From Rapidithrix thailandica (GTDB taxonomy: Bacteria > Bacteroidota > Bacteroidia > Cytophagales > Flammeovirgaceae): 64,000 nt of DNA. The stretch covers positions 186,001-250,000 of the forward strand of contig NZ_JBDKWZ010000001.1 in the NCBI RefSeq assembly GCF_039710355.1, written 5' to 3'. Below are positions 17,243 through 25,932 of the stretch, in pieces; the stretch's first letter is position 1, and each line of letters starts with the position of its first letter. Below the pieces are notes generated by a model. That model did no database searches, had not been told where the DNA came from, and saw only the letters and a list, made by a program, of their open reading frames with translations. The position numbers were made by a program, and so were the translations under genes.

Positions 17243-18010
17243 ATGAACTTTTTTCTTAAGCAAATTCCTGAAAGGACACAAAAGCCTAGAGAGTACGGTT
17301 TTACCATGGCGATGGACAAGGGACTATCTCTTCGGGAAACAGAAGACATTTTGGAGTCGTCAGCCGATTATATAGACATCGTGAAGTTGGGATGGGCAAC
17401 CTCTTATGTGTATCCTAAACTGAAAGAAAAATTACAGTTGTATAAAGAGGCCGGAATTCCGACTTATTTAGGCGGAACACTCTTTGAAGCCTTTGTGGTA
17501 AGAAATCAATTTGACGATTTCCGGAAGTTGTTGGATGACCTGGAAATGCAATTTACTGAAGTTTCGGACGGCTCTATCCAATTGCCACACGATCAGAAAT
17601 GTGAATTTATCAGTACGCTTTCAAAACAGGTAACCGTCTTATCTGAAGTAGGCTCTAAAGATGCCGAAAAAATCATTCCTCCTTACAAATGGATCGAATT
17701 GATGCAGAAAGAACTGGATGCCGGAGCCTGGAAAGTGATCGGGGAAGCCAGGGAAAGTGGTAACGTAGGTTTGTTCCGTTCCACCGGGGAAGTTCGATCA
17801 GGGTTGGTAGAAGAAATTTTAACCAAAATCCCTTTTGAGAAAATTATCTGGGAAGCTCCTCAAAAAGCGCAGCAAGTTTGGTTTATCAAATTGATTGGAG
17901 CAAATGTAAACTTGGGGAATATTGCTCCCAACGAAGTGATTCCTTTGGAAACGATCCGTTTAGGTTTGCGTGGTGATACGTTTAATCACTTCCTTAGCGA
18001 AACGGTATAA
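17243..18010 (+). CDS. comA: Phosphosulfolactate synthase (ComA family)
   Basis: A 255-residue TIM-barrel enzyme that adds sulfite to phosphoenolpyruvate to make (2R)-phospho-3-sulfolactate. The family is recognised from IVKLGWATSYVY, GIPTYLGGTLFEAF, FTEVSDGSIQLP, VLSEVGSKD, IGEARESGNVGLF and INLGNIAP-like NLGNIAPNEVIPLE. In methanogens the product leads to coenzyme M. Bacteroidota make no coenzyme M but many Cytophagales make sulfonolipids (capnine), whose head group is derived from cysteate, and sulfolactate could feed that route through sulfopyruvate. No ComB, ComC or ComDE genes are in the window. Product use is therefore inference. It has its own terminator downstream. Confidence 0.88.
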   Translation: MNFFLKQIPERTQKPREYGFTMAMDKGLSLRETEDILESSADYIDIVKLGWATSYVYPKLKEKLQLYKEAGIPTYLGGTLFEAFVVRNQFDDFRKLLDDLEMQFTEVSDGSIQLPHDQKCEFISTLSKQVTVLSEVGSKDAEKIIPPYKWIELMQKELDAGAWKVIGEARESGNVGLFRSTGEVRSGLVEEILTKIPFEKIIWEAPQKAQQVWFIKLIGANVNLGNIAPNEVIPLETIRLGLRGDTFNHFLSETV

Positions 18011-18028
18011 GCATACAACCTAGATTAG

Positions 18029-18099
18029 AGAACTGTAGAGTAAACTTTCAATGCGAATGACAAGCATCTGTGTTGAGTTTGCTGTGCAGTTCTTTTTTT
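18029..18099 (+). terminator. Terminator of the comA gene
   Basis: Arms AGAACTG and CAGTTCT at the base of a longer weak hairpin, followed by a run of seven T at 18093-18099. Confidence 0.65.
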
Positions 18100-18127
18100 A
18101 CCACTGTGCGGATATTTTTCCGGTCTT

Positions 18128-19954
18128 TTATTGTTCACTGAGCGCTTCTTCTTTCAAGTCGAATTGCAGTTGAATCAAATGGCTGTAAATTCCACTTTTG
18201 TCTTGTAATAACTCTTCGTGAGAGCCTTCTTCTACAATGGAACCTTCCTCCAAGACATAAATCCGGTCTGCTTTTCGAATGGTAGCCAGGCGGTGGGCAA
18301 TGATAATACTGGTCCTTCCTTGCATCAATTCGTCCAATGCTTCTTGTACCAATGCTTCGGACTGAGCGTCCAACGAACTGGTCGCTTCATCGAGAATTAA
18401 AATAGCAGGATCTTTTAAAATGGCCCGTGCAATAGCAATGCGTTGCCGTTGCCCTCCGGAAAGTTTTACTCCTCTTTCTCCTACCAAAGTTTCCATTTTG
18501 TCAGGAAAAGAGTCGATAAAATCCAAGGCATTGGCTTTCCGGGCGGCTTCGTATATTTCCTCTTCGGTGGCATGGGGTTTTCCATAAGCAATATTTTCCC
18601 TAATCGATCCTCCAAAAAGAATCACTTCTTGAGGAACAATGCCAATATTGGCCCGGTACGTTTCCAATGGGTAGTCTTGAACGGCTTTGCCATCTATCAG
18701 GATTTGACCTTGATCCAACGAATAGAATTGTAAAAGCACTTGAATGACGGTGGATTTCCCCGCTCCGCTATGCCCTACTAAGGCGATTTTTTCGCCCGGT
18801 CGGATAGATAGATGAATGTCTTTTAATACATGAATTTCCTTTCGGGTAGGGTAGGAGAACGAAACGGAAGAAAACTCAATTTGTCCATCTAATCGCAGCT
18901 TGTTTTCAAAAGGTTTAGAATGAGAAAACTCATCCTCCAAGTTCAAAATTTCCAGCACTCGCTCAGAAGCTCCTACCGCTTTTTGCAAATTGCCGTATAC
19001 ATCGCCCAGGCCTCCGATCGAACCGCCTATAAACATGGTGTAAATAATAAAAGAAGTAAGATCGCCAATGGAAATACTCCCTTCGTGGACCATTTTTCCT
19101 CCAAACCAGAGTACTAATACAATACCACCCAAAAGCCCTAAGATGAGAAAAGAAACAAACGCTCCCCGGTACCGGGCTGCTTTTAAGGCTAATCGAATAG
19201 ATTGGCCAAGTGCCTGGGAGTACCGGTTAATCTCGTGCTTTTCATTGGTAAAGGCTTTTACCATACTGACTGCTTGAAGAGTCTCTTCCACTACAATATT
19301 CGATTTGGCCAATGCATCCTGAGTAGCTTTGGACAAGCGTTGGATAAACTTACCAAACAGTAAGCCGGCCAGTACCAAAACGGGAAAGGTAGCCACCATA
19401 AACAAGGTGAGGCGGGCATTAGTAACTAAGAGCATCCCAATGCCAATTAAAAGCACACTGCTTTGCCGGACCAATTCGGCTAAGGTTACACTGAAGGCAT
19501 TTTGTAAAGTGGAAATGTCTGCGGTAATGCGACTGGTGAGCTCTCCGGTTCTGCGTTGATCAAAAAAAGCGAGCGGGAGAAACATGAATTTCGTGTACAA
19601 CGCTTTTCGGATGGCGGCCATAGCGTGCTCACTGACCCGGGCAAAAAAGAATATTCTGAAAAAAGAAAATATACTTTGCACTACTAACACACCTAATAAA
19701 GCTAAAGCAATCTGATTTATTTCGGTAAATAACCAGGTGGACTTGCCTGTAGAAACATCGACTAACTTTCCGGTCAGGTAAGGAAATGCCATCAGGATTG
19801 TACTGGAAAACAGCAAGCAAATAAATCCGGCAATAAAGGAGTTGCGATAAGGCAACATGTAGTGATAGATTCCCAGCAAACCCTTAAGGTTCTTTTTATT
19901 TAGTTTGATTTTTTCATTCTTTTCAGAAGAAGTATTTCTTCGAAATAATGCCAT
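18128..19954 (-). CDS. MsbA-like ABC exporter (permease-ATPase fusion)
   Basis: A 608-residue half-transporter. Six membrane helices lie in residues 25-320, and the ATPase domain covers 350-600 with Walker A GHSGAGKST, signature LSGGQRQRIAIARAI, Walker B ILILDEATSSLD and switch histidine IIIAHRL. It would act as a homodimer exporting lipids or drugs from the inner membrane. The subgroup cannot be fixed; lipid A core flippase MsbA and multidrug exporters look alike at this level. An in-frame TTG nine codons upstream is possible, but ATG 19954 has the usual basic start. It is divergent from the cbb3 oxidase operon, in the place where ccoI often lies in other genomes. Confidence 0.9.
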   Translation of the reverse strand: MALFRRNTSSEKNEKIKLNKKNLKGLLGIYHYMLPYRNSFIAGFICLLFSSTILMAFPYLTGKLVDVSTGKSTWLFTEINQIALALLGVLVVQSIFSFFRIFFFARVSEHAMAAIRKALYTKFMFLPLAFFDQRRTGELTSRITADISTLQNAFSVTLAELVRQSSVLLIGIGMLLVTNARLTLFMVATFPVLVLAGLLFGKFIQRLSKATQDALAKSNIVVEETLQAVSMVKAFTNEKHEINRYSQALGQSIRLALKAARYRGAFVSFLILGLLGGIVLVLWFGGKMVHEGSISIGDLTSFIIYTMFIGGSIGGLGDVYGNLQKAVGASERVLEILNLEDEFSHSKPFENKLRLDGQIEFSSVSFSYPTRKEIHVLKDIHLSIRPGEKIALVGHSGAGKSTVIQVLLQFYSLDQGQILIDGKAVQDYPLETYRANIGIVPQEVILFGGSIRENIAYGKPHATEEEIYEAARKANALDFIDSFPDKMETLVGERGVKLSGGQRQRIAIARAILKDPAILILDEATSSLDAQSEALVQEALDELMQGRTSIIIAHRLATIRKADRIYVLEEGSIVEEGSHEELLQDKSGIYSHLIQLQFDLKEEALSEQ

Positions 19955-20112
19955 AGTCAATTGTGTTTTCTCCTTCTTCAAAGATAGTCAACAATATCCG
20001 GTAATCAGGACGGAATATGCTAAGCGACAAAAGTAGTAAACCCCGCTTCTTTATGCTTCATGCTGAAAAAGCATTCATCAGACAAATATTCTCCCTTAAT
20101 CTATCTTGCTTA

Positions 20113-20145
20113 CCTTCAATCCTTCAATCCTTCCTTCCTTCAACC
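20113..20145. repeat. Short tandem repeat of CCTTCAAT plus CCTT units
   Basis: Two perfect CCTTCAAT copies (20113-20128) followed by CCTTCCTTCCTTCAACC. The same 8-base unit occurs three times at 62044-62067. A likely slippage product near the divergent promoters. Confidence 0.6.
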
Positions 20146-20190
20146 TTCTGATATTAATATGATAAAGGTCATCAAATCTCTTTTTCCGAA

Positions 20191-20235
20191 TATGACCAGG
20201 GTCATAAAATAGCAACTCCTCTCCGTCTAATTTTG
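20191..20235 (+). promoter_or_regulatory. Crp/Fnr-type palindrome and -7 box of the cbb3 oxidase operon
   Basis: TATGACC-AG-GGTCATA at 20191-20206 is a perfect 16-base palindrome of the Crp/Fnr shape. TAATTTTG at 20228-20235 fits the Bacteroidota -7 box TAnnTTTG. The start of transcription expected 7 bases further puts the palindrome centre near -41, the position used by class II activators, and there is no good -33 TTTG. A further AAGGTCAT half site is at 20165-20172. Oxygen control by an Fnr-like protein is inference. Confidence 0.65.
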
Positions 20236-20258
20236 ATCCTAACTACTTCTCAAGCCTT

Positions 20259-20447
20259 ATGAGCGTCATTTTTATCCTTATCGGAATCAGTCTGATTGTC
20301 GCCACTTGTTTTTTGGGGGCGTTTATTTGGTCTGTAAAATCCAATCAATACGAAGATACCTATACACCAAGTATTAGAATTTTATTTGAAGATGATCACA
20401 AAAGTACAACAACCAGATCTGAGTCAACGTCAGAAAGAGGTGCGTAA
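20259..20447 (+). CDS. ccoS: CcoS, cbb3 oxidase maturation protein
   Basis: A 62-residue inner-membrane protein with one helix (residues 3-25). The sequence AFIWSVKSNQYEDTYTPSIRILF matches CcoS, with the usual D/E-rich stretch after the helix. CcoS is needed for insertion of heme b and copper into the CcoN subunit. The gene overlaps the start of ccoN by 56 bases in another frame, so the last 18 residues are encoded on top of the ccoN N-terminus. The tail KSTTTRSESTSERGA is low in complexity, in line with being shaped by the overlap. It is the first gene of the oxidase operon. Confidence 0.92.
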   Translation: MSVIFILIGISLIVATCFLGAFIWSVKSNQYEDTYTPSIRILFEDDHKSTTTRSESTSERGA

Positions 20448-22572
20448 TATAGAGCATTTCGAGTACGACAATGCTGTTGTCAGGAAGTTTGCCATTGCAA
20501 CCACCGTCTGGGGGCTGGTGGGGATGTTAGTCGGGTTGCTAGTGGCATTACAGATGACCAGCCATATTTTTAATGTTCTTGAACTGCCGCAATTAACCTT
20601 TGGCCGGCTTCGCCCATTGCATACCAATGCAGTGATTTTTGCCTTTGTGGGGAACGGTATTTTTATGGGGGTGTACTATTCCTTACAGCGCCTTTGTAAA
20701 ACCCGTATGTTCAGCGATGTGTTGAGTAACCTTCACTTCTGGGGGTGGCAACTGATTATTGTTTCTGCGGCCCTGACTTTACCGTTTGGTTTTAGTTCCT
20801 CCAAGGAATACGCTGAGTTGGAATGGCCTATTGATATTGCCATCACCGTAGTGTGGGTGCTGTTCGGTATCAATATGTTGGGCACGATTCTGAAAAGAAG
20901 GGAGAGGCACCTGTATGTGGCTATTTGGTTTTATTTGGCTACCTGGGTGACAGTGGCGGTATTGCATATTGTCAACAACATTGAATTACCGGTTTCCTTT
21001 TTTAAAAGTTACCCGGTATATGCAGGGGTGCAGGATGCCTTGGTACAATGGTGGTACGGTCATAATGCGGTAGCCTTTTTCCTGACGACTCCGGTATTAG
21101 GCTTGATGTACTACTTTATCCCAAAAGCTGCCAACCGGCCGATCTACTCTTACCGCCTTTCGATTATTCACTTTTGGGGGTTGATCTTTATTTATATCTG
21201 GGCAGGTCCTCACCACTTGTTATACACCGCTTTGCCTGACTGGGCTCAATCTCTGGGAACGGTCTTTTCTGTGATGTTGATCGCTCCGTCATGGGGAGGA
21301 ATGTTGAATGGCTTGTTGACCTTGCGGGGAGCTTGGGACAAAGTACGGGAAGAGCCGGTATTGAAGTTTTTTGTAGTGGCGGTGACCGCCTATGGGATGG
21401 CGACTTTTGAAGGGCCGATGTTGTCGTTGAAATCGCTGAATGCCATTGCTCACTATACTGACTGGATTGTGGCTCACGTACATGTAGGTGCTCTTGGTTG
21501 GAATGGTTTTATCACTTTTGGAATCCTCTATTGGTTAATCCCTAAATTATACAAGACAAAACTTCACTCTACCAAACTGGCCAATTTCCATTTCTGGATC
21601 GGTACACTGGGAATCGTCTTTTATGTCGTGCCTTTGTATTGGGCCGGTTGGACACAAAGTTTGATGTGGAAAGAGTTTACTCCTGACGGATTTTTGAAAT
21701 ACCCTAACTTCTTAGAAACTGTCATTCAAATTCTTCCTATGTACAAACTCAGAGCACTGGGTGGAGCATTGTACCTTGTTGGGGTGATTACCATGATTTA
21801 CAACTTGGCCAAAACCATGGGTGCGGGAACCTTCCAAGCAAACGAAGCGGCCAGTGCCCCGGCTATGGAAAAGAAATACACCGAAAAAGATCACCACTGG
21901 CACCGTTGGATCGAAAGAAGACCGGTACAAATGACGATCTGGAGTTGTGTAATGATTTTGGTAGGAACCATTGTAGAGTTTGTGCCGACTTTCTTAGTGC
22001 AGTCCAATGTGCCCACAATCAGCTCTGTGAAACCTTATACTCCACTGGAATTACAAGGTAGAGATATTTATGTGGAAGAAGGCTGTTATACCTGTCACTC
22101 TCAAATGGTACGGCCTTTCCGCTCAGAGGTGGCGCGATATGGCGATTACTCAAAAGCCGGAGAGTTTATTTACGATCATCCGTTCCAATGGGGATCAAAA
22201 CGTACCGGGCCCGACTTGCATAGAGTGGGCGGAAAATACCCTGACTCTTGGCATTACAAACATATGTTCGACCCACGAACCATGTCACCAGGCTCTATCA
22301 TGCCGGCTTACCCTTGGTTGATCACCAACAAATTGGATACGGCTAGCACCGCAAGCAAAATTTCGGCAATGCAAACCTTGGGAGTGCCTTACCCAAGAGG
22401 TTACGAACACCAGGCAAATCAAGATTTGATGGCTCAGGCACAAGAAATTGTCAAAAGCTTGAAAAACGATGAGATCGCGGTAGAGCCGGATACGGAGATT
22501 GTTGCCTTGATTGCCTATTTGCAACGCCTGGGCACGGATATCAAAAACGCAGAAAAAGTACCCGATAAATAA
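20392..22572 (+). CDS. ccoNO: CcoN-CcoO fusion, cbb3-type cytochrome c oxidase subunits I/II
   Basis: A 726-residue fusion. Residues 1 to about 475 are CcoN with twelve membrane helices and its heme and copper ligands: RLRPLHTNAV, WWYGHNAVAF (copper histidine), GPHHLLYTALPDW (two copper histidines) and IVAHVHVGALGWN (heme ligands). Residues from about 510 are CcoO: a membrane anchor, then the heme c motif EEGCYTCHSQMVRP and the methionine ligand in GSIMPAYPWL. The joint enzyme reduces oxygen to water at high affinity and pumps protons. Fusion of both subunits is common in Bacteroidota. ATG 20392 lies inside ccoS; a TTG two codons upstream is possible. Confidence 0.95.
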   Translation: MITKVQQPDLSQRQKEVRNIEHFEYDNAVVRKFAIATTVWGLVGMLVGLLVALQMTSHIFNVLELPQLTFGRLRPLHTNAVIFAFVGNGIFMGVYYSLQRLCKTRMFSDVLSNLHFWGWQLIIVSAALTLPFGFSSSKEYAELEWPIDIAITVVWVLFGINMLGTILKRRERHLYVAIWFYLATWVTVAVLHIVNNIELPVSFFKSYPVYAGVQDALVQWWYGHNAVAFFLTTPVLGLMYYFIPKAANRPIYSYRLSIIHFWGLIFIYIWAGPHHLLYTALPDWAQSLGTVFSVMLIAPSWGGMLNGLLTLRGAWDKVREEPVLKFFVVAVTAYGMATFEGPMLSLKSLNAIAHYTDWIVAHVHVGALGWNGFITFGILYWLIPKLYKTKLHSTKLANFHFWIGTLGIVFYVVPLYWAGWTQSLMWKEFTPDGFLKYPNFLETVIQILPMYKLRALGGALYLVGVITMIYNLAKTMGAGTFQANEAASAPAMEKKYTEKDHHWHRWIERRPVQMTIWSCVMILVGTIVEFVPTFLVQSNVPTISSVKPYTPLELQGRDIYVEEGCYTCHSQMVRPFRSEVARYGDYSKAGEFIYDHPFQWGSKRTGPDLHRVGGKYPDSWHYKHMFDPRTMSPGSIMPAYPWLITNKLDTASTASKISAMQTLGVPYPRGYEHQANQDLMAQAQEIVKSLKNDEIAVEPDTEIVALIAYLQRLGTDIKNAEKVPDK

Positions 22573-22617
22573 ACCTGTAGCGGGTAGCTCTACTGCCCGC
22601 TTTTAATACTTTTCACT

Positions 22618-22806
22618 ATGTATAAGGATGTTTTACGATCCATTGAGGGAATAGATATTTTTCCAGTCATCGGGCTGATTTTATTCTTCCTTTTTTTCAG
22701 TGCCTGGATCTTATATGCTTTGAGCTTGAAAAAAGACGATTTGAATGAGTTAGAAAGTATGCCTCTTGATTTTGAAAACAATGATTGTCAACATGAAAAA
22801 AACTAA
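22618..22806 (+). CDS. ccoQ: CcoQ, small cbb3 oxidase subunit
   Basis: A 62-residue protein with one membrane helix (residues 14-36, FPVIGLILFFLFFSAWILYAL) followed by KKDDLNELESMPLD. CcoQ-type subunits stabilise the oxidase complex. It sits in the standard place between the catalytic subunits and ccoP and overlaps the start of ccoP by 14 bases. The length and layout fit, although sequence conservation in this family is low. Confidence 0.85.
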   Translation: MYKDVLRSIEGIDIFPVIGLILFFLFFSAWILYALSLKKDDLNELESMPLDFENNDCQHEKN

Positions 22807-23674
22807 ACAATATATCCGTAGATCGCTGTTTGTAGCAATGGGCCTTTTGGGAGGGAGTCAGGCTTTCGGGGCGGCAGAACAAGAAACCGCTTCTGCTTTG
22901 ATGACTGAATACGACCTGGCGTTGATCGGTATCTTGATGATCGTAGGCCTATTGGTCATATTAGCCTTGGTACTCTTGTTCCAAATCCTGGCGGTATACC
23001 GCATTTTAATACATAAAATGGACCCTTCGTCCGACTCCAAAGAAGAGGCTTCGGAAAGTTTCGAACAATGGTTTTGGAATAAATTTAACAAAGCCATACC
23101 TGTGTCCAAGGAAGAGAATATTATGCTTGATCACGCTTATGATGGGATTAAGGAATTGGACAACGATTTACCACCTTGGTGGAAATACGGTTTCTATGTA
23201 ACCATTGTCTTTTCGGTGGTATACCTGTTTATCTTTCATTATGGAAGCACTGATCCGGTTTCGGTTGGGGAGTTTAAAACGGAAATGGCAATAGCCGAAG
23301 CGGAAGTCCAGGCGTATTTGGCAAAAGCCGAAAGCTCAATCAATGAAAATAATGTTGAGTTGATCAGTGAAGAAGCAGGAATTTCTGCCGGAAAGAAAAT
23401 TTACGATCAAAATTGTAAAGTATGCCATGGTGGAGCCGGTGAAGGAGGGGTAGGGCCGAATTTGACAGATGAGTATTGGTTGCATGGCGGTTCGGTTAAC
23501 GATGTCTTTAAAACTGTTAAATACGGAGTGAAAGAAAAAGGAATGTTGCCGTGGCAAGACAAACTCAAGCCGAAGCAAATTCAGGAAGTTTCAAGCTTTA
23601 TTTTGACTTTACAAGGTACAAATCCTCCCAATCCTAAAGCACCTCAAGGAGATAAATATGTACCGGAAAGCTAA
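22793..23674 (+). CDS. ccoP: CcoP, cbb3 oxidase diheme-family subunit with a single heme c motif
   Basis: A 293-residue protein. An N-terminal hydrophobic segment is followed by a membrane helix (about 45-70, IGILMIVGLLVILALVLLFQ), the FixP N-domain hallmark LPPWWKYGFYVTIVFSVVYLF and one cytochrome c domain with CKVCHGGAGEGGVGPNL and the distal methionine in KGMLPWQ. Proteobacterial CcoP carries two CxxCH motifs; here only one is present, which I recall as usual for Bacteroidota. It brings electrons from the donor cytochrome to CcoO. Starts at 22781 and 22793 are both possible; the latter gives a cleaner signal-anchor start. Confidence 0.93.
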   Translation: MKKTKQYIRRSLFVAMGLLGGSQAFGAAEQETASALMTEYDLALIGILMIVGLLVILALVLLFQILAVYRILIHKMDPSSDSKEEASESFEQWFWNKFNKAIPVSKEENIMLDHAYDGIKELDNDLPPWWKYGFYVTIVFSVVYLFIFHYGSTDPVSVGEFKTEMAIAEAEVQAYLAKAESSINENNVELISEEAGISAGKKIYDQNCKVCHGGAGEGGVGPNLTDEYWLHGGSVNDVFKTVKYGVKEKGMLPWQDKLKPKQIQEVSSFILTLQGTNPPNPKAPQGDKYVPES

Positions 23675-23718
23675 TCCGCCTGTTTGATACCTATTACTTT
23701 TATTAATACCTAATTGTT

Positions 23719-23744
23719 CCCCTCCTTTTCTTTTAAAGGAGGGG
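23719..23744. repeat. Hairpin between ccoP and ccoG
   Basis: Perfect arms CCCCTCCTTT and AAAGGAGGGG with a TCTTTT loop, without a T tract. It may be an mRNA processing or stabilising hairpin that sets different levels for the structural and assembly genes, or a small repeat element. Confidence 0.6.
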
Positions 23745-23908
23745 AGCCCGGTAGGGCAAGCCAAGAGGACATAATGACTTTTCCCCTGGTATCAACTTAC
23801 TACCTATTGACCATAGTTGCTCGACCATCATTGTGTTTTTTCATTCGAAAAGATAACAAACCTTTTCAATTACTAACTAACTTCTTAATCATCTAAAAAA
23901 GCGTTGCA

Positions 23909-25321
23909 ATGGCTACTACAAATAGCAAATACCAAGAAAACTTCCGCGATGCTATATCCACGGTAGATACCAGTGGAAAGCGGGTTTGGGTGTATCCTAA
24001 AAAGCCCGGAGGCCGCTACTATACTTGGAGAAAGTGGACCAGCTACCTCTTATTAGCCTTATTGTTTTCCGGCCCTTTTTTGAAAATTGGTGGTCAACCT
24101 TTATTGATGATGAATATCCTTGAGCGGAAGTTTGTCATCTTTGGAAGTCTGTTTACCCCACAGGATTTTCACATTTTTGTATTGGGAATGATTCTCTTTA
24201 TCATTTTCATTGTGGTGTTTACGGTAGCATTTGGCCGGATTTGGTGCGGTTGGGCCTGTCCCCAAACGATTTTTATGGAGATGGTTTTTCGCCGGATTGA
24301 ATATTGGATTGAAGGCGATGCCAACCAACAAAAGAAATTAAATGCGGCTCCCTGGACTTCCGAAAAAATCCGGAAAAAGACTTTTAAATATTCCATTTTC
24401 TTCTTCTTGTCTTTTCTGATTGCTAATACATTTTTAGGGTATATCGTAGGGGGTGACCGCCTGCTCGCCATGGTAACACTTCCTCCGGCAGAAAACTGGA
24501 CTATTTTTACTGCATTGGTCATATTTACCGGGGTCTTTTATTGGGTATTTGCCAGTTTCCGTGAGCAAGCTTGTACAACTGTCTGCCCTTATGGGCGCTT
24601 GCAAGGTGTATTACTGGTAAAAGAAACCATCAACGTTGCTTATGATTACCTGAGAGGAGAGCCTAGAGGAAAATTAAAGAAAAATAAAGTTACGGAAGCC
24701 AACCAGTCACAAGGAGATTGTATCGATTGTAAATTATGCGTACAAGTATGTCCTACGGGAATCGATATTCGTAACGGTGTACAACTGGAATGTGTGAACT
24801 GTACTGCTTGTATCGATGCTTGCGATAACGTGATGGATAAAATCGGAAAGCCCCGCGGGCTTATCCGCTATGCTTCTGAAGAAAATATCGAAGCGAAAAA
24901 GCCTTTTCAATTTACGCCAAGATTGATGGGGTACACAGCCATATTGGTTGTGTTACTCAGTGTAATCGGTTATTCCTTGACTTCCAGAGGAATTGTTGAG
25001 ACAACAGTGTTAAGAGCTCCCGGGCAAATGTTTCATAAAGCAGAGAATGGAAATATTCGCAATTTATATACAGTACAAGTTGTGAACAAAACCTCTGAGG
25101 ATTTGCCTATTGAGTTGAAACTCAAACAACCGGAGGGAGGAACAGTTGAAATCGTAGGCGAAACCATTCTTTTGAAAGCCGAACAAAATGTAGACGGAGC
25201 TTTCTTTATTGAATTGCCTGTTGATAAACTGAAAGGAATGAAAACACCTATCGAGATGGAAGTTTATACCGATGGGAAGTTTTTGGAAAGCGTATCCACC
25301 ACGTTTTACGGGCCTAATTAA
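23909..25321 (+). CDS. ccoG: CcoG (FixG/RdxA), cbb3 oxidase assembly ferredoxin-like protein
   Basis: A 470-residue membrane protein with two cubane iron-sulfur cluster motifs: CIDCKLCVQVCPTG and CVNCTACIDACD (about residues 271-310). The membrane part has a NapH-like loop IWCGWACPQTIFMEMVFRRIEYWIEGD and a second CTTVCPYGR. The C-terminal 110 residues are the FixG immunoglobulin-like domain. CcoG reduces copper(II) to copper(I) for insertion into the oxidase. It belongs to the oxidase operon, 234 bases after ccoP, with a hairpin in between. The length is standard. Confidence 0.95.
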   Translation: MATTNSKYQENFRDAISTVDTSGKRVWVYPKKPGGRYYTWRKWTSYLLLALLFSGPFLKIGGQPLLMMNILERKFVIFGSLFTPQDFHIFVLGMILFIIFIVVFTVAFGRIWCGWACPQTIFMEMVFRRIEYWIEGDANQQKKLNAAPWTSEKIRKKTFKYSIFFFLSFLIANTFLGYIVGGDRLLAMVTLPPAENWTIFTALVIFTGVFYWVFASFREQACTTVCPYGRLQGVLLVKETINVAYDYLRGEPRGKLKKNKVTEANQSQGDCIDCKLCVQVCPTGIDIRNGVQLECVNCTACIDACDNVMDKIGKPRGLIRYASEENIEAKKPFQFTPRLMGYTAILVVLLSVIGYSLTSRGIVETTVLRAPGQMFHKAENGNIRNLYTVQVVNKTSEDLPIELKLKQPEGGTVEIVGETILLKAEQNVDGAFFIELPVDKLKGMKTPIEMEVYTDGKFLESVSTTFYGPN

Positions 25322-25348
25322 TTCAGAAATCTACCTCTAAAAAAGTAG

Positions 25349-25390
25349 AAAGGCCTGGAAGGGAGAATTCAAAATCTACCTCCGGCCTTT
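25349..25390. repeat. Hairpin between ccoG and ccoH
   Basis: Arms AAAGGCC (25349-25355) and GGCCTTT (25384-25390), with GTAGA and TCTAC pairing nearby. It could attenuate transcription into ccoH. No long T run follows. Confidence 0.5.
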
Positions 25391-25425
25391 AACTATCAGT
25401 CCTTCAAACCTTAAATTATACATCC

Positions 25426-25866
25426 ATGAAATTCAACTGGGGACACGGCATTACACTCGCTTTTATCATCGTTTGTTCAACCTTTTTGACTGCCGTTTAT
25501 CAAACAACGAACCATCCGCATCACTTGATGGTAGAAAATTATTATGAAAAGGAGTTGGTGTATGACGAACAGATGGAAAAGGTCAGAAATGTACAAGAAC
25601 TAGGAGTGAAACCTACCTTGCAATATGATACCTCGATGCAGGCCATCTTGGTAAATATTCCCGGTGGAACCGGTGAAGGAGGAAAGATTACCTTTTTACG
25701 TCCTTCCAATCCTCAATGGGATTTTGAAATAGCATTGGGAAATAGTGGACAAACACTTCAATCTGTACAGGCCCGGAAAGTACAATCCGGTATGTGGAAA
25801 GTAATGATTGAATGGACAAAAGATGGAAAAGCCTTCTACGATGAACAGACTTTTGTGAAACCATAG
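25426..25866 (+). CDS. ccoH: CcoH (FixH) cbb3 oxidase assembly protein
   Basis: A 146-residue protein with one membrane helix near the N-terminus (residues 5-24) and a periplasmic domain. The line LMVENYYEKELVYDEQMEKVRNV and the closing WKVMIEWTKDGKAFYDEQTF are typical of Bacteroidota FixH proteins. CcoH helps late steps in oxidase assembly and stays with the complex. It follows ccoG in the expected order. The cysteine in its helix is not part of a lipobox. Confidence 0.9.
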   Translation: MKFNWGHGITLAFIIVCSTFLTAVYQTTNHPHHLMVENYYEKELVYDEQMEKVRNVQELGVKPTLQYDTSMQAILVNIPGGTGEGGKITFLRPSNPQWDFEIALGNSGQTLQSVQARKVQSGMWKVMIEWTKDGKAFYDEQTFVKP

Positions 25867-25932
25867 CTTGCCAGATGACTGGCTTAACAAAAGTTTTTAA
25901 AGAAAAAATTCTATGACGAACCTTACATAGAT

